The notes: a model not told the origin generated them from the letters alone. Numbered from the stretch's first letter, positions 7,586 through 13,403 are shown. The stretch: DNA of 13,979 nt from Dehalococcoidales bacterium (GCA_030639445.1 DAOWCR010000013.1:1-13979); one strand, 5' to 3'. Translations and numbers: made by a program.

Positions 7586-7978
7586 ATGGCACAGAAGAAA
7601 CGGACCAAGGCAAAACGGCGGGAACGCAAGTCCATTCCCGTGGGGAGAGCCTATATTCAGTCCACTTTTAACAATACTATCGTAACGCTGACTGACCCCC
7701 AAGGGAACGTCATTGCCTGGGGAAGCTCCGGGACCGCCGGGTTCAAAGGCTCGCGCAAAGGCACCCCTTATGCCGCCCAGATGGCCGCCCGTGACACCGC
7801 CCGGAAAGCCATGACGCACGGCCTGCGGCAGATAGAGGTCTACGTCAAAGGGCCGGGCAGCGGGCGTGAGGCGGCTATCCGCTCTCTCCAGAGTTCGGGG
7901 CTTTATATCACCAGCATCAAAGACGTGACCCCTATCCCGCATAACGGTTGTCGCCCGCCGAAAAAGAGACGGGTGTAG
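7586..7978 (+). CDS. rpsK: 30S ribosomal protein S11
   Basis: S11 sits on the 30S platform and helps shape the mRNA exit path with S7 and S18. Seen are the STFNNTIVTLTDPQGNVIAW strand region, the GTAGFKGSRKGTPYAAQMAA motif and the C-terminal IKDVTPIPHNGCRPPKKRRV signature. The length of 130 residues is normal. GAGGAG lies just upstream of the ATG. It follows rpsM by 28 nt and precedes rpsD by 12 nt. Confidence 0.97.
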   Translation: MAQKKRTKAKRRERKSIPVGRAYIQSTFNNTIVTLTDPQGNVIAWGSSGTAGFKGSRKGTPYAAQMAARDTARKAMTHGLRQIEVYVKGPGSGREAAIRSLQSSGLYITSIKDVTPIPHNGCRPPKKRRV

Positions 7979-7990
7979 AAGAGAGGAAAA

Positions 7991-8620
7991 ATGGCCAGAT
8001 ACACGGGAGCAGTTTGCCGGTTATGCCGCCGCAGCGGCGAGAAACTCTTTCTGAAGGGTAGCCGGTGTTTTACCCCCAAGTGCAGCGTGGAGAAGCGAGC
8101 GAAACCCCCGGGACAGCCGCCGAGGGGGAGACGGCAGAAGATTTCTGACCGCGGACTGCAGCTCCGGGAAAAGCAAAAAGCCCGCCACAGCTACGGCATC
8201 CTGGAGAGGCAATTCCGCAAGCTCTTCGCGCAGGCGGGAAGACAGGCCGGCATCACCGGAGAGAACCTGCTGGTGCTGCTGGAGAGACGGCTGGACAATG
8301 TCGTCTATCGCCTGGGTTTTGCCGATTCCCGCTCCCAGGCCCGCCAGCTGGTCCGGCACGGACATATCATGCTCAACGGGCATAAGACCGATATACCATC
8401 CTGTCTGGTGAAAGAAGGCGATACCATCAACTGGCGGAAGGAAAGCACCAAAGCGGAATATTACAAACAGCTGGCCCAGACCATTGAAGCCAAGACCGTC
8501 CTGAACTGGCTGAGTCTGGACAAGAAAAACCTGGTCGGCCAAATTCTGTCTTTGCCCACACCCGAGGAAACCGAGGCTACGTTCGACGGCAAGACCATAG
8601 TTGAGTACTACTCGCGATAA
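7991..8620 (+). CDS. rpsD: 30S ribosomal protein S4, zinc-binding type
   Basis: S4 is a primary 16S rRNA binder that nucleates assembly of the 30S body. The N-terminus carries Cys9, Cys12, Cys26 and Cys31, the four-cysteine zinc form. The S4 RNA-binding domain spans roughly residues 95-160 and shows LLVLLERRLDNVVYRLGFADSR and ARQLVRHGHIMLNG. The length of 209 residues is typical. In E. coli S4 represses its own operon; no matching pseudoknot was recognised here. GAGAGGA precedes the ATG. The position between rpsK and rpoA is the standard alpha-operon order. Confidence 0.97.
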   Translation: MARYTGAVCRLCRRSGEKLFLKGSRCFTPKCSVEKRAKPPGQPPRGRRQKISDRGLQLREKQKARHSYGILERQFRKLFAQAGRQAGITGENLLVLLERRLDNVVYRLGFADSRSQARQLVRHGHIMLNGHKTDIPSCLVKEGDTINWRKESTKAEYYKQLAQTIEAKTVLNWLSLDKKNLVGQILSLPTPEETEATFDGKTIVEYYSR

Positions 8621-8641
8621 TGAATAAGGAGGTAGAATCCT

Positions 8642-9703
8642 TTGTCCCGTCTGGTAATCCCCAGAATTGAATGTGTCGAGACTAAAGATAACTTCGGGCG
8701 CTTTACCGCCGAGCCACTGGAGAAAGGCTTTGGCGTTACGCTGGGCAACGCTTTGCGGCGGATTTTACTCAGCTACCTCCCCGGAGCCACGGTGACCCAG
8801 GTCAGAATTGAAGGCATCAGACACGAATTCACCGTCATCCCTCACGCCAAGGAGGATGTCACCGAGTTTCTGCTCAATGTTAAAGCACTGAGGTTAAAGT
8901 CGCTCTCCAACCAACCCGGCAAGCTAATACTGGACATACAGGGAGAAGGTCCGGTCCGCGCCGCGGACATTAAACCATCGGCTGACTTTGAAATCGCCAA
9001 TCCGGAGCTTTGTCTCATCACCCTGGACTCGCCGGAGGCAAAACTCTACATAGAGTTCGACGTCGAACTGGGTGAGGGTTACCGCACCGCCGAATCACCG
9101 GATAATATGCCCGTGGGCACAATACCGGTGGACGCCATCTTCACCCCGATGCGCAAGGTCAATTTTACCATCGAACCAATTCATGTGGGTCAGGAGACCA
9201 GCCGGGAACGGCTGGTCCTTGAGGTGTGGACGGACGGCACCACATCACCCATAGACGCCATCAGCCAGAGTGCCGGCATCCTGATGGAGCAACTTTCCCC
9301 GTTTGTCGAGTATGTCAAGATTTCCCAGATGAAAGCGGAAGAAAAGCTTCTGCGCCTGTCTATACCCGATGAGAAATTCAATTTGCCGGTGGAGCAACTG
9401 GACCTGTCCGTGCGGACGATGAACTGCCTGCGGCGCAGCAGCATCAATACGGTAGGTGAACTGATAAGCAAGAAATCAAAAGACCTGCTCAAGCTGCGTA
9501 ACTTCGGGCAGAAGTCCTTCCGGGAAATAGAGGAGAAGCTGAAAGAAATAGGGCTATCTCTGGCTCCCGATACCGAGACAAAACCCGAACCGAAAGCCGA
9601 GACTGAAGCAGAAGAAACAGAAACCGAAATAGAAGCCGAAACTGGTCCGGAACCGGAAACTCCGGAGGAAAACGAGAACCAGTCGGAAGAGCCAGCAACA
9701 TGA
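8642..9703 (+). CDS. rpoA: DNA-directed RNA polymerase subunit alpha, with acidic C-terminal tail
   Basis: The alpha dimer scaffolds RNA polymerase assembly, and its C-terminal domain binds UP elements and activators. The N-terminal domain is clear (GFGVTLGNALRRILLSYLPGA, later MRKVNFTIEPIHVGQET). The C-terminal domain lies at about residues 250-305 (LDLSVRTMNCLRRSSINTVGEL, then LLKLRNFGQKSFREIEEKL), including the Arg and Asn positions used in DNA contact. Residues 308-353 are an added Glu/Thr/Pro-rich tail with 17 glutamates in 46 residues, making the protein longer than the usual 314-330. The start is TTG at 8642 with AAGGAGG 9 nt upstream. It overlaps rplQ by 4 nt (ATGA). Confidence 0.97.
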   Translation: MSRLVIPRIECVETKDNFGRFTAEPLEKGFGVTLGNALRRILLSYLPGATVTQVRIEGIRHEFTVIPHAKEDVTEFLLNVKALRLKSLSNQPGKLILDIQGEGPVRAADIKPSADFEIANPELCLITLDSPEAKLYIEFDVELGEGYRTAESPDNMPVGTIPVDAIFTPMRKVNFTIEPIHVGQETSRERLVLEVWTDGTTSPIDAISQSAGILMEQLSPFVEYVKISQMKAEEKLLRLSIPDEKFNLPVEQLDLSVRTMNCLRRSSINTVGELISKKSKDLLKLRNFGQKSFREIEEKLKEIGLSLAPDTETKPEPKAETEAEETETEIEAETGPEPETPEENENQSEEPAT

Positions 9704-10053
9704 GACACAAAGTAGCCGGTAGAAAGTTGGGACGGTCCATGAGTCACCGCAGAGCGCTGTACCGCAATCTGGTGACTGACCTGCTGAACTATGAAAAAAT
9801 TGTCACCACCGAGGCTAAAGCCAAGGAAGTGCGCGGCCTGTCCGAGAAGATGATTACCCTGGGTAAAGAAGGCGGTCTCCATGCCTTCCGCCAGGCACTG
9901 GCGTTTATTATGGACAAAGTGGTAGCCGATAAAGTGTTTTCCGAGCTGGCCTCGCGGTATGCCGAGCGTCCCGGGGGCTATACGCGCATCATCAAGCTGG
10001 GGCCCAGACTGGGTGACAGCGCGCCTATGGTCCAGCTCTCACTGGTGGAATAG
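9700..10053 (+). CDS. rplQ: 50S ribosomal protein L17
   Basis: L17 lines the outside of the polypeptide exit tunnel rim. The N-terminal MRHKVAGRKLGRSMSHRRALYRNLVTDLL block is diagnostic, as are KIVTTEAKAKEVR and the ending GGYTRIIKLGPRLGDSAPMVQLSLVE. The 117 residues match the standard bacterial length. The ATG overlaps the rpoA TGA, so alpha and L17 translation are coupled, as is usual for this gene pair. It is the last gene of the classical alpha operon, but here transcription evidently runs on into truA. Confidence 0.97.
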   Translation: MRHKVAGRKLGRSMSHRRALYRNLVTDLLNYEKIVTTEAKAKEVRGLSEKMITLGKEGGLHAFRQALAFIMDKVVADKVFSELASRYAERPGGYTRIIKLGPRLGDSAPMVQLSLVE

Positions 10054-10100
10054 TGTTGACCACCCACCGGCCACTCATAAATTTAAGGAAGGTTACCAGC

Positions 10101-10874
10101 TTGGTAACAGGCACCAGGACGATTTTGATTATGGAATATGACGGCACACGCTATCATGGCTCCCAGTTACAGGCCAACCTGCCTACCATTCAGGAGGAGA
10201 CCGAGAAAGCGCTGGGGAAGCTCACCGGGGAGAAGAGTCGGGTAATGATGGCCAGCCGGACCGATAGTGGCGTACATGCCCGGGAACAGGTGGCCAGCTT
10301 CCGGACGAAATCACCTTTGCCGCCACCGACATTTGTCAAGGGACTGAACTACTATTTGCCCGGGGATATCGCGGTGAAAGCCGCTTTTCGCGTCGACGAT
10401 GCTTTTAATGTCCGGCGCCACGCTGTCAGCCGGGAATATAACTACTATATATTGAATGGCCCCACCCGCTCCCCCGTCCGGCGCGGTTTCGCTTACCTGG
10501 TCAACGGCCACCTGGATATCGGGGCGATGAACGAGGCCTGTCAGCACCTTATCGGTGAGCATGATTTCGCTTCGTTCGCCACCTGTGTTGAGCGCCGAAC
10601 CAGGAGCACGGTGCGCCGCATTTACCGGGCGAGAGTAGACAGGGATGGTGACCTGGTTATCTTTAACGTCGTGGCCAACTCGTTCCTGCCCCACCAGGTG
10701 CGCAATACCGCCGGCGCCTTAATCAAGATGGGCCTGGGGCGGATGACAATTGATGAGTTTCGTAGTATATTAGAAGCGAGAACACCCGGCCGGGCCGGGC
10801 CCACGGCTCCCGCCCACGGCCTGTGTTTGATGCGGGTAAACTATCCACACTCCTGGGAGGAAATATGCAACTAA
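10101..10874 (+). CDS. truA: tRNA pseudouridine(38-40) synthase TruA
   Basis: TruA converts uridines 38-40 in the anticodon arm of tRNAs to pseudouridine. The catalytic motif SRTDSGVHA places the nucleophile at Asp55. Other family segments are MEYDGTRYHGSQ, VRRHAVSREYNYYI and NSFLPHQVRNTAGALIKMGLG. I chose the TTG at 10101, giving 257 residues, because AAGGAAGG lies 8 nt upstream and the N-terminus then fits the family. A GTG at 10053, overlapping the rplQ stop (TAGTG), would add 16 residues and cannot be excluded. The 3' end overlaps rplM by 10 nt. Placement between rplQ and rplM is common in several phyla. Confidence 0.93.
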   Translation: MVTGTRTILIMEYDGTRYHGSQLQANLPTIQEETEKALGKLTGEKSRVMMASRTDSGVHAREQVASFRTKSPLPPPTFVKGLNYYLPGDIAVKAAFRVDDAFNVRRHAVSREYNYYILNGPTRSPVRRGFAYLVNGHLDIGAMNEACQHLIGEHDFASFATCVERRTRSTVRRIYRARVDRDGDLVIFNVVANSFLPHQVRNTAGALIKMGLGRMTIDEFRSILEARTPGRAGPTAPAHGLCLMRVNYPHSWEEICN

Positions 10875-11305
10875 AGACCTACAGCGCCAAACCGGCCGAT
10901 ATTGAGCGGCAGTGGCACGTTATCGACGCCAAGGGCAAAATCCTGGGCAGGCTGGCCACGCAGGCCGCCAGTCTACTGATGGGCAAACACAAGCCGATAT
11001 TCAGTCCCAACCAGGATACCGGGGACTTTGTCATCGTTATCAACGCCGATAAAATCCGCGTTACCGGCAACAAGGTCAGGCAGAAGACCTACTACCGGCA
11101 TTCCGGGTATCCCGGCGGACTTAAGAGCATCACTCTGGAGAAAATGATGCAGACCAACCCGACAGGGGCGGTCGAGCACGCGGTTAAAGGCATGGTGCCC
11201 CACACTCGTCTGGGCGCCGGTATGAAGAAAAGACTCAGGGTCTATACCGGTGACACCCATCCTCACCTGGCCCAGATAAAGACCGCAGAAACGGAAAAAG
11301 GATAG
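10865..11305 (+). CDS. rplM: 50S ribosomal protein L13
   Basis: L13 is an early 50S assembly protein. The ATG at 10865 is preferred over an upstream in-frame ATG at 10823 because GGGAGGAA directly precedes it and it gives the expected N-terminus MQLKTYSAKP...RQWHVIDAKGKILGRLA. Further hallmarks are HKPIFSPNQDTGDFVIVINADKI, YYRHSGYPGGLKS and AVKGMVPHTRLGAGMKKRLRVY. The length of 146 residues is typical (142-150). The start lies within the end of truA. It pairs with rpsI, the normal partner of rplM. Confidence 0.97.
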   Translation: MQLKTYSAKPADIERQWHVIDAKGKILGRLATQAASLLMGKHKPIFSPNQDTGDFVIVINADKIRVTGNKVRQKTYYRHSGYPGGLKSITLEKMMQTNPTGAVEHAVKGMVPHTRLGAGMKKRLRVYTGDTHPHLAQIKTAETEKG

Positions 11306-11310
11306 CAGGC

Positions 11311-11706
11311 ATGGAAAAACAAACTTACTTTCACGGGACAGGCCGGCGAAAGACCGCCGTAGCGCAGGTAAAGCTATTTCCGGGCAACGGTGCTGTCATC
11401 GTCAACGGCACACCGTACGAGGAGCGGTTCCCCGACCTTGAGCACCAGCGGACAATCTTACAGCCCCTGATGGTGAGCGAGTGCCTCGGCAAGTATAATA
11501 CCGTGATCAAGGTAAACGGGGGCGGAGTTTCGGGGCAAAGCGGCGCCATCTCTCACGGTATTGCCCGGGCCCTGGTAAGAGCCAATGACAACCTGAAGCC
11601 GGTCCTGCGCCAGAACGGGCTGCTCACCCGGGACCCACGAGTTAAAGAGAGAAAGAAGCCCGGACTCAAGCGGGCACGCAAAGCGCCTCAATACACCAAA
11701 CGCTAA
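11311..11706 (+). CDS. rpsI: 30S ribosomal protein S9
   Basis: S9 lies in the 30S head, and its C-terminal tail reaches the P-site tRNA anticodon. Seen are YFHGTGRRKTAVAQVKLFPG, the VNGGGVSGQSGAISHGIARAL block and the universal basic ending PRVKERKKPGLKRARKAPQYTKR. The length of 131 residues is typical. It starts 5 nt after rplM, and a hairpin terminator begins 10 nt after its stop, so it ends the operon. A diverged, frameshifted copy of its last codons appears about 1.9 kb downstream (13589-13635). Confidence 0.97.
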   Translation: MEKQTYFHGTGRRKTAVAQVKLFPGNGAVIVNGTPYEERFPDLEHQRTILQPLMVSECLGKYNTVIKVNGGGVSGQSGAISHGIARALVRANDNLKPVLRQNGLLTRDPRVKERKKPGLKRARKAPQYTKR

Positions 11707-11715
11707 AGATACAGG

Positions 11716-11764
11716 TAAGCGGCTCCTTTTCATCCCCGGCTTCCTCCGGTGAAGGAGCCGCTTA
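11716..11764 (+). terminator. Operon-end hairpin, likely intrinsic terminator
   Basis: A perfect 13-bp stem (arms 11716-11728 and 11752-11764, TAAGCGGCTCCTT and its complement) encloses a 23-nt loop that itself contains a small CCGG/CCGG hairpin. Two G-T pairs could lengthen the base of the stem. The sequence after it (TTAATTT) is T-rich but not a clean T-run, so termination could be Rho-independent of moderate strength, or the hairpin may mainly protect the mRNA 3' end. It begins 10 nt after the rpsI stop. Confidence 0.65.
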
Positions 11765-11836
11765 TTAATTTGGAAGTCAGCAGCTAGCCGGAAACCACGC
11801 TACCGGGAATTCTTCGGTCACCGCCTTTGCGGAACT

Positions 11837-11929
11837 CTAATATCCACGACGCCTGAAAATCACGTACAAAATGGCTATTATGACAATGCCAGCCGCACCG
11901 ACACCAGCAAATATGTTTAACAGTCCCAT
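11837..11929 (-). CDS. Small single-span membrane peptide (30 aa), unknown
   Basis: Not recognised. The minus-strand ATG at 11929 opens a 30-residue frame, MGLLNIFAGVGAAGIVIIAI followed by LYVIFRRRGY. Residues 3-25 form one uninterrupted hydrophobic segment with small Gly/Ala residues on one side, and the short tail is RRR-rich, predicting a C-terminus in the cytoplasm. GAGGGGA lies about 6 nt upstream, a credible ribosome binding site. It lies on the opposite strand to the ribosomal operon, with convergent orientation, and is 170 bp downstream of the receiver gene at 12100-12498. Its reality rests on the ribosome binding site and the membrane pattern alone. Confidence 0.5.
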   Translation of the reverse strand: MGLLNIFAGVGAAGIVIIAILYVIFRRRGY

Positions 11930-12073
11930 ACGATTCCCCTCACAAACTTTATTATTTCTCCGCTAATATTTCCATAAATATCAATGAGACCAATGGCATC
12001 AGGCCGGGGAGAAGTGCCCCATAGCTCTAAATACACCTATTTTAAACGGTTACCGAATCATGCCCGGAATAAA
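11930..12073. other. Non-coding gap between the 30-aa frame and the receiver repeat
   Basis: About 145 bp that should hold the upstream region of the 30-residue frame and the 3' end of the receiver transcript. It is AT-rich around 11940-11980. I see no convincing promoter, terminator or further reading frame on the minus strand. Plus-strand frames starting here run antisense to the receiver gene and are not supported. Confidence 0.4.
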
Positions 12074-12099
12074 GCTATCCGTAAAGCAATCTTAAGAGA

Positions 12100-12498
12100 C
12101 TATTCCCAGGCAGGTTCGGCGCCACTATTATCCAGGACCTTTTTTACCGTATCCAGTACCCGGCCATCCCGGAACGGCTTCAATAAAAACCCCTTGGCTC
12201 CTTCCTTAATAGCGTTCTGAACAACATGTCGCTGGCCCATAGCGCTGATTATCACCACTTTAGCCGCCGGGTCAATCCTCATTATGGCATGCAGTGCGTG
12301 TATTCCGCCCATACGCGGCATACCAATGCCCAGCAGTACCAGGCCCGGCTTTTCGTCTACATACTTTGCCAGCGCTTCAATTCCATCTTCCGCTTCGACT
12401 ACCCGATAGCCGGCTTTAGTTAGCAAATTCGAGCATTTCTTACGGATGAAAGCGGAATCATCTACCACCAGTATCAACTGTGTATCACGGCTTACCAT
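12100..12498 (-). CDS. Stand-alone receiver-domain protein lacking the phospho-acceptor Asp
   Basis: A 132-residue CheY-like receiver with no output domain. The N-terminal strand and acidic pocket are intact (LVVDDSAFIRK, Asp13 and Asp14), as are Ser85 and the conserved Lys107 in LLKPF. The residue that should accept phosphate is Gly57: the sequence reads LVLLGIGMP where the neighbouring copy reads LVLLDISMP. Two nearby acidic residues are also Gly (positions 52 and 64). It should therefore not be phosphorylated in the ordinary way and may act as a phosphorylation-independent (pseudo-receiver) partner, or be drifting towards a pseudogene. It is about 76% identical (100 of 132 positions) to the protein at 12682-13080. 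The frame is intact, and no clear ribosome binding site precedes the ATG. Confidence 0.85.
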   Translation of the reverse strand: MVSRDTQLILVVDDSAFIRKKCSNLLTKAGYRVVEAEDGIEALAKYVDEKPGLVLLGIGMPRMGGIHALHAIMRIDPAAKVVIISAMGQRHVVQNAIKEGAKGFLLKPFRDGRVLDTVKKVLDNSGAEPAWE

Positions 12499-12534
12499 AT
12501 TATATTCGGCTCATTACCCCCCGGAATATAATTT
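12499..12534 (-). promoter_or_regulatory. Inverted repeat abutting the start of the Asp-less receiver gene
   Basis: Arms ATTATATTC (12499-12507) and GAATATAAT (12524-12532) are perfect 9-bp complements around a 16-nt spacer, and the inner arm touches the start codon. On the coding strand the spacer reads CGGGGGGTAATGAGCC, which contains a G-rich possible ribosome binding site and a 4-codon frame (ATG AGC CGA ATA TAA) ending one base before the ATG. The same block, with one mismatch in 36 nt, precedes the other receiver gene. It may be an operator or an mRNA hairpin. Confidence 0.45.
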
Positions 12535-12572
12535 TAATGCCACTGATAACCGGTCCAGGTACCTAGAGCCCC

Positions 12573-12608
12573 CTCCGGCCAGTCTCATTGTCCCATACAG
12601 GCAGACCA
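12573..12608. repeat. 36-nt direct repeat, copy 1
   Basis: A stretch beginning CTCCGGCCAGTCTCATTG and ending GCAGACCA recurs at 13435-13470 with three transitions in 36 nt; the inner 29 nt differ at one base. It lies 74 bp upstream of the Asp-less receiver start on the minus strand. It may be a leftover of the duplication that made the two receiver genes, or a separate intergenic repeat. Confidence 0.75.
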
Positions 12609-12656
12609 CTCAAATAACGGTATCTACTCTGAGACGGCACCGTGCCACGACCAGAG

Positions 12657-12680
12657 CTATCGGTAAATCAATCCCGATAG
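12657..12680 (-). terminator. Short hairpin after the receiver gene with intact Asp
   Basis: Perfect 7-bp arms CTATCGG (12657-12663) and CCGATAG (12674-12680) around a 10-nt loop, immediately after the TAG of the receiver gene on the minus strand. There is no T-run, so any termination would be weak. The equivalent place after the other copy has lost the stem. Confidence 0.3.
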
Positions 12681-12681
12681 A

Positions 12682-13080
12682 CTAGTCCCAGGAAGGTGCC
12701 GAGTCACCACTATCCAGGACTTTTTTCACCGTATCCAGTACCCGGCCACCCCGGAAAGGTTTCACCACGAAATCCCTGGCCCCCTCCTGGATGGCTCTAA
12801 CCACCACACGCCGCTGGCCCATAGCGCTGACCATCACCACTTTGGCCACCGGGTCAATCCTCCTTATGGTATGCAATGTGTCTATTCCATCCATGTACGG
12901 CATACTAATATCCAGCAGTACCAGGTCTGGCTTGTAGTGTACATACTTTGCCAGTGCTTCAATGCCGTCTTCCGCTTCGACTACCCGATAGCCAGCTTTA
13001 GTTAGCAAATTCGAGCACTTCTTGCGGATGAAAGCGGAATCATCTACCACCAGCATCAACTGTTTATCACGACTTACCAT
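12682..13080 (-). CDS. Stand-alone CheY-like response regulator receiver protein
   Basis: A 132-residue single receiver domain that should accept phosphate from a histidine kinase and signal through protein contacts, since no DNA-binding or enzymatic domain follows. All canonical residues are present: Asp13 and Asp14 (LVVDDSAFIRK), the acceptor Asp57 in LVLLDISMPYMDG, Ser85 in VSAMGQ and Lys107 in VVKPF. No histidine kinase or chemotaxis gene is visible in the window, so it would be an orphan. The start ATG at 13080 abuts a 9-bp inverted repeat; a normal ribosome binding site is not seen directly before it. The gene for a two-span membrane protein ends 44 nt upstream on the same strand, so the two may be cotranscribed. 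Confidence 0.9.
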   Translation of the reverse strand: MVSRDKQLMLVVDDSAFIRKKCSNLLTKAGYRVVEAEDGIEALAKYVHYKPDLVLLDISMPYMDGIDTLHTIRRIDPVAKVVMVSAMGQRRVVVRAIQEGARDFVVKPFRGGRVLDTVKKVLDSGDSAPSWD

Positions 13081-13116
13081 ATTATATTCGGCTCATTACT
13101 CCCCGGAATATAATTT
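13081..13116 (-). promoter_or_regulatory. Inverted repeat abutting the start of the intact receiver gene
   Basis: Arms ATTATATTC (13081-13089) and GAATATAAT (13106-13114) surround a 16-nt spacer next to the ATG. This is the same arrangement as upstream of the duplicate gene, with one mismatch over 36 nt. On the coding strand the spacer holds GGGGAGTAATG, a possible ribosome binding site and start for a 4-codon leader that ends just before the gene. Confidence 0.45.
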
Positions 13117-13124
13117 ATAGTATA

Positions 13125-13334
13125 TTAATCTTCTCTTAGTGTTTTAGCTTTCCAAGCGAATATCACGAGCGTTATCATGCCTATGCTCAAGCCGCACCAA
13201 ATTAGCACTGTATTACTAATCACATAGTCTCCAGCATAATGTAGTAGCAATATAGTGCCATTACCAGACAGAAATATCGCTGCCACAAGTAGTATTATAA
13301 AAGCCCAACACTGAAGTGATACCATTACCTTCAT
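13125..13334 (-). CDS. Small two-span membrane protein (69 aa), unknown
   Basis: Not recognised. The frame starts MKVMVSLQCWAFIILLVAAI and has two hydrophobic stretches, about residues 9-32 and 42-62, the second with Trp near both ends (IWCGLS...FAWKAK). The tail WKAKTLRED is charged and probably cytoplasmic. An AAGGGGGGTG ribosome binding site lies about 5 nt before the ATG at 13334, which strongly supports translation. A second ATG three codons later is a possible alternative start. The region is visibly AT-richer than the ribosomal operon, suggesting a different origin. It is on the same strand as the receiver gene and 44 nt from it; a shared function is possible but not shown. Confidence 0.7.
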   Translation of the reverse strand: MKVMVSLQCWAFIILLVAAIFLSGNGTILLLHYAGDYVISNTVLIWCGLSIGMITLVIFAWKAKTLRED

Positions 13335-13350
13335 TTTTCACCCCCCTTAA

Positions 13351-13399
13351 CATAATTTCTATTATGCGCTAATGCAACATTTCGACTGTTATGTTGCAT
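13351..13399 (-). promoter_or_regulatory. Two inverted repeats upstream of the 69-aa membrane protein gene
   Basis: CATAAT/ATTATG (13351-13356 and 13361-13366, 4-nt spacer) and ATGCAACAT/ATGTTGCAT (13372-13380 and 13391-13399, 10-nt spacer) lie 16 to 65 nt upstream of the start codon. Both are perfect. They may be operator sites, or the larger one may be a hairpin at the end of another transcript. No clear -35/-10 pair was found. Confidence 0.35.
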
Positions 13400-13403
13400 C
13401 CTT

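Larger units (their letters stand above)
12074..12534 (-). repeat. Receiver-gene tandem duplication, unit A
   Basis: This block aligns without gaps to 12656-13116 at an offset of exactly 582 bp. It covers the whole receiver gene, 36 nt upstream of its start codon and about 26 nt beyond its stop. Similarity fades outside these limits. The absence of any insertion or deletion indicates that the frame has been kept under constraint in both copies, or that the duplication is recent. Confidence 0.8.
12656..13116 (-). repeat. Receiver-gene tandem duplication, unit B
   Basis: This is the partner of 12074-12534 at an exact 582-bp offset, containing the receiver gene that keeps its phospho-acceptor Asp57. 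The first 47 codons of the two genes encode proteins differing at only two residues, whereas the remaining 85 differ at 30. Confidence 0.8.

Noticed and set aside
8021..8542. Open frame antisense to rpsD (173 codons, minus strand)
   Set aside because: The plus strand encodes unmistakable S4; the antisense frame has no recognisable motif.
9190..9882. Long open frame antisense to rpoA and rplQ (230 codons, minus strand)
   Set aside because: It mirrors the repetitive Glu/Thr/Pro codons of the RpoA tail as Ser/Phe-rich sequence and lies inside certain genes.
10823..10864. Extended N-terminus for L13 from the ATG at 10823
   Set aside because: It lies within truA, lacks a ribosome binding site and does not match the L13 N-terminus.
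11984..12685. Several plus-strand frames across the receiver region
   Set aside because: They run antisense to the duplicated receiver genes, whose protein motifs are clear and conserved between copies.
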